Made by a program: the position numbers and the translations under genes
The notes under the pieces: generated by a model
Told to the model about the DNA's origin: nothing
The model's input: only the letters and a program-made list of their open reading frames with translations
Databases searched by the model: none
Assembly (NCBI GenBank): GCA_036924085.1
Contig: JAVGWX010000009.1
Span: 61,237,512-61,301,511, forward strand
Length of the DNA: 64,000 nt
Direction of reading: 5' to 3'
Source of the DNA: Ariolimax columbianus
Taxonomy: Eukaryota > Mollusca > Gastropoda > Stylommatophora > Arionidae
Shown: positions 56,682 to 64,000 of the stretch, piece after piece
How positions within the stretch are numbered: the first letter of the stretch is position 1
Layout of the letters: every line of letters begins with the position of its first letter

Positions 56682-57645
56682 CTAGAACTGTTTAAAACTC
56701 TCCCACTCCTGTTCAACATCTGTTCCTCCGACAATATCTTTCCAGATTATGTGGTTCGCTGCCTCTTTCATCCTCTTAACATCTGCCTTAGAGTAGTCGT
56801 ATGTTCGCGTGTTTATGTTTACTTCTTTCCCTGCAATAAGATCCCAACGGATGATTTGATGGTCACTTGAGCCAAACAGTTCCCCAACGGTAACGTTTTC
56901 AATCATATTTTTTTCCTCTGTAGTAAAAATTAAGTCGAATGTGTTTTTGCCTCTGGTGGCTGCTTCTACATGTTGAATCAAAAAATTGTCAGTTATGCAT
57001 TTAACAAAAGGTTTTGACTCTACAAGTGCTTCTGCCATATCCCATTTTATTTCTGGAAAATTGAAATTCGCTATTAATATTAAATTCTCTTCACTTGCCT
57101 TTGCTATGCTACTAATCAGCTTCTCATCTTCCTCTTTTTGACTTGATGGACATCTATAGCACACTCCAATCAATTTTTTTTCACCCCCACTTTCTATTTC
57201 TCCTCAAACACTTTCATTTTTGTTTCCACATGATAAATTATCTTTGATTGTTATATTAACTGAATTTGTACAGTATAATAAAACGCCACCTCCCTGAGTC
57301 TTATCGCCAACTACCATATCTTTCCTAAACATTGTGTATTCCTCTATTTCAAGTTCACTATCTGCATTGTCCTCATTTGTCCGTGATTCTGTTAACCCTA
57401 TTATATCTATTATACTTTCCTTCTACTACATACAGTTCCAATTCTTCTCTTTTATTTACTTTGCTTCTCACATTTGCATGAAACATTTTAGTTTGTAATT
57501 TTGTTGTTTTTCCAATTATTGCTTTTGCTTTATCATTTTTTATTTTTGCTTTTTCACTATTTATTTTACACTTACCTGACCCCAACTCTCCCTTTTGACT
57601 GCATCCTCTATAGCACCCTATTGTATGTATCTTTAGTCTCATACT
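56682..57645 (-). pseudogene. CR1-like pol, APE endonuclease domain
   Basis: The reading starts about 57510 with MFHANVRSKVNKREELELYV, then an ESRT-type catalytic Glu block. IGVCYRCPSSQKEEDEKLI, NFNFPEIKWDMAEAL and GELFGSSDHQIIRWDLIAG follow (57170-56850). The GDFN motif is changed to ANFN and SDH is intact. A frameshift lies near 57400 and another near 57170. The frame from 57373-57642 carries a Lys-rich N-terminal extension. Confidence 0.85.
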
Positions 57646-57660
57646 TCAGAGGCCTTATTA

Positions 57661-58571
57661 GTTTAAATTTGTAACAGAATGATTAAACATGTACTTCGCT
57701 ACAGCATACTGTCCTATCTCATTTAGATGTAGACATCCCCTGTCTAGCATTTTACTTTTGTCTACTGTCACATCAATAAATTCCATACCCATGTCCTCAC
57801 ACATCACCTGCAACCTAAGGCTGATACTATCATCTTAGTATCTAAATAGTCTGACCCATCTGCTCAATCTAAAATACTCATCATTGTGACCTTTCTTAAC
57901 TTTTTCCCCCTAAGTGTTCCCATAAGACTATTGTATCTTTGCATAATCATTTCTGTACTATCTCTCTTAACATTATTAGTTCCTACCAATATCACAACAT
58001 GACTGTTTACACTGTCATCTATCCTCTTTATTCTCCCCTCTATGTCCTCAATTTTAGCTACCAAAATATCAATTTATTCAAACATTTTATGTTGTTTAGA
58101 CAAACGTCTGCCAACCTCACTCACCATTGAATCCCCTACTACCGACACTGAACCCTCACTTATATTTGCATACTTCTCTGCAAAGCTCTCTGCCCTGTGA
58201 ACTGTTTCCTCACTAGAATCTCTGTTACTTCCAATTCCTATTTCCTTCCCCAACCCATACCTAACTGACAACCCATACCTAACTGACAACCCATACCTAA
58301 CTGACAACCCATACCTAACTGACAACCCATACCTAACTGACAACCCATACCTAACTGACAACCCATACCTAACTGACAACCCATACCTAACTGACAACCC
58401 ATACCTAACTGACAACCCATACCTAACTGACAACCCATACCTAACTGACAACCCATACCTAACTGACAACCCATACCTAACTGACAACCCATACCTAACT
58501 GACAACCCATAACTAACTGACAAACCATACCTAACTGACAGTGATTTTATTTTATCATCTCGACTACCCAA
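57661..58571 (-). pseudogene. CR1-like ORF1 with SGNH/esterase-type domain and hexapeptide array
   Basis: Minus strand, in order: SRDDKIKS, about 16 in-frame copies of GLSVRY, then a domain with VVGDSMVSEVG (block I, catalytic Ser at about 58130), ILVGTNNVKRD (block III, about 57975) and LHLNEIGQYAVAKY (block V His, about 57725). These three blocks define the SGNH/esterase domain known from CR1-type ORF1 proteins. A single in-frame stop (about 58072) separates blocks I and III. A Glu/Lys-rich coiled-coil-like stretch (KIEEVLKKLQ, EKRLEEIEKK) precedes the array up to about 58660. Confidence 0.8.
58254..58540 (-). repeat. 18-bp coding minisatellite in CR1 ORF1, 16 copies
   Basis: Units of CCCATACCTAACTGACAA on the plus strand, nearly identical. 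On the minus strand each encodes GLSVRY. Since 18 is divisible by three, the ORF1 frame remains open through all 16 units. Confidence 0.97.
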
Positions 58572-58680
58572 CTGCAGCTTCTTTAAAACTTCCTCAATTT
58601 TTTATTATTTCACTTCTATTTTGAACTGTCTTTTTTTTCTATCTCCTCCAATCTCTTCTCATGTGTCCTAATACCGCGCT

Positions 58681-58965
58681 CCGTATATGTTTTGCCAGTA
58701 TCTAATCGATTTGCGCGAACATAAACGGGTTGTCCATACATAAATGTTTTGCCCGTACATAAATATTCTGCCCATATATAAATATTCTGCCCATATATAA
58801 ATATTTGCCGGAATATAAATATTGTGCCCGTATAAATGTTTTACCCGTGTATAAATATTTTATCCACACATACATTATTTTCCTATATGCCAGAATATAC
58901 ATATTTGGCCAGAAAATAAATGATCTTCCCGTATATAAATGTTTTGTCAGAGTACCGTTAGCACG
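58681..58965. repeat. 22-24 bp minisatellite, right half
   Basis: CCGTATATGTTTTGCC and GCCCGTACATAAATGTTT type units continuing the array at 49800-50028. Confidence 0.85.
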
Positions 58966-59134
58966 TGTGATTTGCCTGCACATATATTTACATGTGGTAC
59001 TGGTAATGCACATGTGATCATTTATTTGCCATAATTACTACTTGGCCCGATATCTCTCATTGATATGACTTATAGGCACTGTCCAGAAGAGGGTAGCCGA
59101 CCATTGTGCTGCGTGGTTCAAAATCATGCCATTT

Positions 59135-59493
59135 GACTTGGCTTGGCTTCGTTCATTCTCAATCTCCCACTACCAAACCCTGAAAGGGCTTAAGTAACAG
59201 AATGTAGTACAGAGAACGGAATGCGTTGTGTCGTAGTTTACAGCTTGACTGCGATATTTGCACCTTTCGGTCCAATATATCCGACTTCAGCAAGCATTGT
59301 TTGAGTACCGGGTTAGCATTCTCTCTTCGATCTCTTCTCCTTAGCCAGTCTGTCCTGTTGCAGCCTGTTATCCAGGATCACCGCGTGGAGGTGTAGAAGG
59401 GTCTTGACAGCTCTGGTTCGTTGGCCCGACGGCAGCAGTCAGCTATGGGTCGCTCACCACTGCAGCTCATCCGCTGCTCAGCATCTTGATCCC
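59135..59493 (-). mobile_element. family R retroposon, copy 4, unexpanded
   Basis: A 359-bp element bounded by the 14-bp duplication AAATCATGCCATTT (59121-59134 and 59494-59507). On the minus strand it starts GGGATCAAGATGCTGAGCAG, contains CACCTCCACGCGGTGATCC and ends GAATGAACGAAGCCAAGCC. It is the cleanest reference copy of the family. No coding frame. Confidence 0.88.
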
Positions 59494-59534
59494 AAATCAT
59501 GCCATTTAATTTAGAGTGTGACATCCATGCTGCA

Positions 59535-59536
59535 GA

Positions 59537-59585
<49 letters not shown>

Positions 59586-59665
59586 TATATGTATATAAAT
59601 ATATATATATTTATATATATATATACACCAATCAAATCACCGATCAACCATCAACCAATCAATCA

Positions 59666-59722
<57 letters not shown>
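59535..59722. repeat. (AT)n microsatellite, two blocks
   Basis: Two TA-repeat blocks separated by about 40 bp of AATCA-rich sequence. They are capable of cruciform extrusion. Confidence 0.97.
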
Positions 59723-59724
<2 letters not shown>

Positions 59725-60242
59725 CTGTGCTAGGTATCTTCGATTTGTATTCCTATTTATTCAATGTTTTTTAAATTTATTTTTGGTTGGAGGATCTAAT
59801 AACCAACACAAGTATGTGACATTGAGCAGGGCATTAACCAATAGAGAATATGCGTTAAAAAAAAGTGCAGATTGATACAACACACTGTTGGAAATAATCT
59901 TAACAATATGAACTGATACGAGCTTTATTCAAACTCGCAGGTGTCGTTATGAATAGTGAGGTTAACAAACACCTGGTGTAAATCAGTGGAAGAGAACTTT
60001 TGATTAATTTTTGATTGCCTGATTGATTGAGTGATTAAATCACCTTTTCGATCCAAGTGAATCATAGGGCCACCGATGCAGCTGGGCCCTTGACAGGAAG
60101 CCTGTAGAAGAGCTTGTGCCGTGACGGTTTATTAGCAAGGGATAGAGACAAAGAGCACGGCCCGAAATCAATACTGGCGGAGATTGTCGGATGTAACCTT
60201 ATGTTTTATTTGGAGCCAGATGGGTTATGTCTGTGAGTTAAA

Positions 60243-60245
<3 letters not shown>
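59725..60245. other. no recognisable feature
   Basis: Apparently unique sequence with GATT-rich words near 60010. Confidence 0.4.
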
Positions 60246-60247
<2 letters not shown>

Positions 60248-60297
<50 letters not shown>

Positions 60298-60341
60298 AGA
60301 TGGAAAGAGAACAGGTGAGATCTAGATAGAGAGATATACAG

Positions 60342-60385
<44 letters not shown>

Positions 60386-60812
60386 TGAAAGATCGATAAA
60401 GAAAGAGCTAGATATAGAAGTAAATTAGTAGAGAGATAAATATCTAGAAATATATAGTGAAAGAAAGAGAGATATATGTGGAAAGAGATGGATAGAAAAG
60501 ATAGAGAAGGAGATATGGAAAAAAGAGAAAGAAAAAAAGATAGAGAGAGATAGAGAAAGAAAGGGAAATTTAGAGATAGAGGTATAGAGACAGTAAAATA
60601 GAGGGAGAGAAAAAGAGAGGTGGAGAGAGATAGGGATGTATATAGAGAGAAAGGGAGATATATATAGAGAGAGATAGAGAGAGACACAGATACCGAAAGG
60701 GATAGAGAGAGACATAGAGGTATGGAGAAAGAGAGAGTGATGTAGACGGAGAAAGGGAGAGAGAGCGAGAGCGTGAGAGAGAGAGAGACAAAGAGAGAGA
60801 GAGAGAGAGCTA
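60248..60812. repeat. (GA)n-rich compound microsatellite
   Basis: About 565 bp of GAGA with GATA and AAAG variants. Minus-strand Ser/Leu-rich frames are artefacts. Confidence 0.95.
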
Positions 60813-61043
60813 GCGCTTGAGTCCTGTATTGGCCAAAGTGACACTGTACTGTAAACCACTTCCTTAGAGGATATTAATCAAACTGACATACACTAATATG
60901 TAATAGGCTTTGATAATAAGATGTTCGAAACATGCATTCGGATTTGGAGAACTAGCTCATTCACAGTGTTTGTTAGATTGCTTTGTTGCCTGATAGCCAA
61001 TGAGAAAATAATCACTTGTAGCTTCGACATAGAGAAGGCATTT

Positions 61044-63532
61044 CTTCTTCTTCTTCATCGTACGCAGTCAGACAGAAAACCATTATTTTTTCGAAAAAGG
61101 CAGCGTTCATCCTGAGGCTGTCGACACTGCCATAGAGCTTGTCTAGTGTTGCCACTGGTGATGGCCACATCTGCTCTCTTTGATCCTCGTAAGTCGGGCA
61201 GTTTTGCAGCAAATGTTCAGCGGTCATTTTTGCGGTACCACACGAGCATTCGTCAGTGCCACTTATCTTCAATTTGTTGAATAGGTGGTACCTCAGTCTA
61301 ATATGGCCAGTGCGAAGTCTGAAGACCACGACCTGCTCTCTTCTGTTCAACTGGTAACAGGCATCGTTTTTTGTGTAGCCAGTATGTTCGTTTTCCCATT
61401 TGGTCATGTATCTAGCTCTAATAAGCCGTTTTGACTCTTCGTATGTCATACTAGTATCTGGTTGTGGTAGTCTTGCACCTTCTTTTGCCAGTCTGTCTGC
61501 CTCCTCGTTGCCTTGGATGCTGCAGTGGGATGGAACCAACTGTACCACTACCCTTTTTGGTGCAGACTGCTGGCATAGTTGACAGAGTACTACTCTTAAA
61601 TCGTTAAGTTCAGTATTTTTCTGGCTTTTTAGTGCTGTGACTACGGCCAAGGCATCTGTAAGCAGGACTGTATGGCATTCAATACTTTTACCTGTCACCA
61701 TTTCTTCCACTGCCTCCCTCAGTGCCTCTGCCTCCGCTCTGAAATTGCTTGTGTATTTTCCAGTAGCGAAGGACAGTGTTATTTTTCTGCCATTTGGTAG
61801 GTTCAGAAATGCTCCTGCCCCTCCGTTCTGTGTTGTGTTTGTTACGGAACCGTAGCTGTATGCATTGGTCCAGTCCATGCTTAGGTAGTTTTTCGATATG
61901 TAGCTCAGGGTAGTATCTCTTCTTTCTTTTTCAGTCTAACAGTTTTTTATTTCCAATACCTGGTATATTTTCTACCACCTCTGGAAACATATGCTGCCTC
62001 CAGGTAGGTTTTCGTACAGTAGGGATGGACTTTGGTGTTGTTAGTGCGTTCATGGGGGTTTCGTGCATCTTTGCTTTGGCTATTTCTGCAAAGTTTCTCC
62101 GCTTTAGTTTCCCATTTCCGAAATTGTTTAGTCTCTGGTGCATTGGATGGTCAGTCAGTCTTCTGAGTTTCTCTGATTACAGCTGGGCTCTGCAGTCTCT
62201 TCTGTCGGTCATGGATTGCAGTTTTGTAGTCTTTTCAAGTTCTACAATTGGCGTTGATTTCATGCCTCCTGTTTTAACTCTCATGGTTTGGCTTTGGAGT
62301 TTGCTATTTTTATCGAAAGTTCGCCTTTGCTGCTGTTGTCCATGCCGCAATGCCATACTCGAGAAGTGGTCTCACTCTTCCAGTGTACAGTTTCTTTAGT
62401 ATACTTTCGTCTGCTCCCCAGCGTGTGCCAGCAAGTTTCCTCATGATTGCCATTCTTTCTCTGGCTCTCATTCGGTTTCTCTCGCTCTGACTTTTCCATG
62501 TCATGCGCCGATCAAATATCACTCCCATGTAGTTTGGGTTGTCGTTTGGCTGCAGGTATTTGCCATTTAGACTTAATTTTGTGTTTTTTGGTTTGTTTGA
62601 TAGCGAGAATATTGTACATGTCGTTTTTTCCTCGTTTATTTTGACCAGCCATGAGTTAGCCCACTTTTCCAGCGATGTTAGGGCCTGCTGCATCTGATTT
62701 CTTGCTATGGTGTGATTCTTTTCAGAGGTCCACATAGCCAGATCGTCTGCAAACATTGAGCTATGGACTCTGTTTTATCATTTATATACACCAGGAAGAG
62801 TGTGGGTGACAGTACTTCCCATTGGGGTACTCCCTGCTCAAGTGTCATCTTTTTGCTCGTCTGCCCTTGTACTTGACCTCTGGTCGTTCTGTTTTTGAGG
62901 TAGTGGTTGATCCATTTGTACATTTTCCTACAAACTTCACTTCTTCTTAGCTTGACTCTAAGTCCCTCTTTCCAGACTTTGTCAAATGCCTTTTCCAGGT
63001 CCGCCCAAACCGCTACTGTGTGTTTTTGTTGCTGGTAAGCATCTTCTATTTCCTGGGCTAAGAGGATGACCTGATCCTCAGTGGATCTGTACTGTCTAAA
63101 GCCTGCTTACTGTGGAATTAGTATGCGTTTTTTTTTCAGATGCCACATCAGGCTGGTGTTTATCATACGTTCCATCAGTTTGCCGACATAGCTCAGTAGG
63201 CTGATAGGCCTGTATCCATTTGGATCTGTTTTGTCTTTTCCTTTCTTTGGTACTGATACAAGTACTGCGTCTTTCTATGCCTGGGGTACAATACCCCTTT
63301 TCCAGCTTTGGTTCAGGACTGATAGCAGTTTCCTCTTTGCTGTTTGGCCCAGCCCCATCAGCATTTCGTTTGTTATCCCGTCTTTTCCGGGAGATTTCCT
63401 TTTCTTTAATGTTCTCATGGCCTCTTCCATTTCATTCATTGTTAATTTTGCTATGATATGCTCTTCTGGTGCCATATTGGTGTTGTCGTGTCCCTTTTGC
63501 TCTTCACTAATGTCTGTATGCCTATCTGCAGT
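61044..63532 (-). mobile_element. LINE-A copy, 5'-truncated before RT
   Basis: Bounded by the 12-bp duplication GAGAAGGCATTT (61032-61043 and 63533-63544). The (GAA)n tail is at the left end. The 5' end lies in the EN-RT linker at the same region as TGCAGATAGGCATACAGACA. It covers RT, RNase H and the C-terminus, more diverged than copies 1 and 2. Confidence 0.95.
61060..63475 (-). pseudogene. LINE-A pol, decayed RT and RNase H
   Basis: Segments in order: KLTMNEMEEAMRTLKKRKSP and GKDGITNEMLMGLGQTAK (63430-63330), YKWINHYLKNRT, LEQGVPQWEVLSPTLFLVYI (motif B with GG changed to WE, about 62830), MFADDLAMWTSEKN (catalytic box intact, about 62750), RNFAEIAKAKMHE, MDWTNAYSYGSVTNTTQNGG (RNase H first Asp lost: YTDGS reads YSYGS, about 61860), LLTDALAVVTAL, PSHCSIQGNEEADRL, CSCGTAK...HLLQNC. 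Several frameshifts. Non-functional. Confidence 0.9.
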
Positions 63533-63547
63533 GAGAAGGCATTTGAT

Positions 63548-63549
<2 letters not shown>

Positions 63550-63596
<47 letters not shown>

Positions 63597-63715
63597 CGCT
63601 CATGTATGTATGTTTGTGTGTGTGTATATATGTATGTATGTATGTATGTATGTGTGTGTGTATGTGTGTGTGTGCGCACTTGCGACCTTGTGTGTGTGTA
63701 TGTATGTTTGGGAAT
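63550..63715. repeat. (CT)n and (GTAT/GT)n microsatellites
   Basis: A pure CT run at 63553-63590 is followed by TATG and GTGT repeats to about 63710. Confidence 0.95.
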
Positions 63716-63905
63716 TGTATTCAATGAAGAAAATTAACGCCCGCCATGGTTGAGCCACCATGCCACGAAAGAGGCATGGCGTCTCCTATAGGAAGCCCAT
63801 CTTCCTGATACTTCCCCGTACCCAATCCAGGCAATCCACGTTTCCCCCGCAGCTATGTACACTGGAGAAAAAATGACAGAAATACCACCGAGCCATTAAC
63901 ACTCC
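63716..63905. other. no recognisable feature
   Basis: Apparently unique, C-rich sequence. A short inverted pair (GCATGG...CCATGC) lies near 63760. Confidence 0.35.
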
Positions 63906-64000
63906 AGGAAGAACATGCAGAATCTGATATAGTTGGGAAGAAGATGCATAGACTGATGTAGTTGGGAAGAAGATGCAGAGACTGATGTAGTTGGGAAGAA
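63906..64000. repeat. ~29-bp tandem repeat running off the window
   Basis: Three units of GTTGGGAAGAAGATGCAGAG followed by ACTGATGTA. The first unit is diverged and the array continues past the right edge. Confidence 0.85.

Larger units (their letters stand above)
50029..58680 (-). mobile_element. CR1-like LINE, nearly full length, split by the 28S/LINE-A insertion
   Basis: The minus-strand element enters at about 58680 and ends at about 50029 in a short TTAAG repeat (AAGTTAAGTT), the tail also seen at 20618. Reading order: coiled-coil-like start, repeat-expanded ORF1 with an esterase-type domain, APE endonuclease, RT, 3' UTR. Net of the inserted 4.6 kb it is about 4.0 kb. It lies inside a minisatellite. 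No clear target duplication is visible, which is common for CR1-type elements. Frames are broken in several places, so it is inactive. Confidence 0.88.

Overview
The window is eukaryotic, repeat-dominated genomic DNA from an animal. I recognise no host protein-coding gene, no functional rRNA or tRNA gene and no operon structure. The mix of tRNA-derived SINEs, an RNase H-bearing I-superfamily LINE with a (GAA)n tail, CR1-like and RTE-like LINEs, hAT-type fragments and many kilobase-scale minisatellites fits a mollusc, most likely a heterobranch gastropod. That assignment is an inference from repeat style, not from a diagnostic gene.

The best-defined element is a LINE family called here LINE-A: APE endonuclease, reverse transcriptase, RNase H, a C-terminal Cys/His motif and a (GAA)n tail. 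Its copies lie at 2164-5199 (+), 9572-11942 (-, ancient and shredded), 22331-22663 (-), 35355-37310 (+), 41598-42373 (-, with a second small copy inside), 51393-56022 (+) and 61044-63532 (-). Four copies have clear 12-14 bp target-site duplications. Other retroelements are a second RNase H LINE (LINE-B, 10216-10440 and 22664-23660), a third degraded RNase H fragment (30440-30830), CR1-like copies (20176-20618 and 50029-58680), RTE-like 3' fragments (24905-25420 and 48225-48640), tRNA-derived SINEs (27370-27637, 29084-29334, about 34775-34975, fragments elsewhere) and dispersed non-autonomous families labelled P, Q, R, S and T.

The most striking locus is 49800-58965, a three-level nest. A minisatellite is split by a CR1-like element on the minus strand. 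That element is split inside its reverse transcriptase by a plus-strand LINE-A insertion. The LINE-A insertion begins with about 439 bp of the 3' end of 28S rRNA, running to the mature 28S 3' terminus. This looks like a chimeric retrotransposition product (template switch from LINE RNA to 28S rRNA, or read-through from rDNA).

A second theme is tandem repeats born inside mobile elements. A 39-bp array (9660-9963) is an in-frame amplification of a 13-codon stretch of the LINE-A C-terminus. A 55-bp array (22787-23060) amplifies part of LINE-B RNase H. An 18-bp array (58254-58540) keeps an open hexapeptide repeat in CR1 ORF1. Arrays at 10740-11184, 23984-24450, 38320-39052 and 44780-45912 sit inside, and appear derived from, the P, R, Q and R families. 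Other arrays have no visible parent, the largest being a roughly 3.1 kb, 29-33 bp satellite at 31455-34580. Between these blocks lie stretches of several hundred bases to about 1.4 kb in which I see nothing recognisable.
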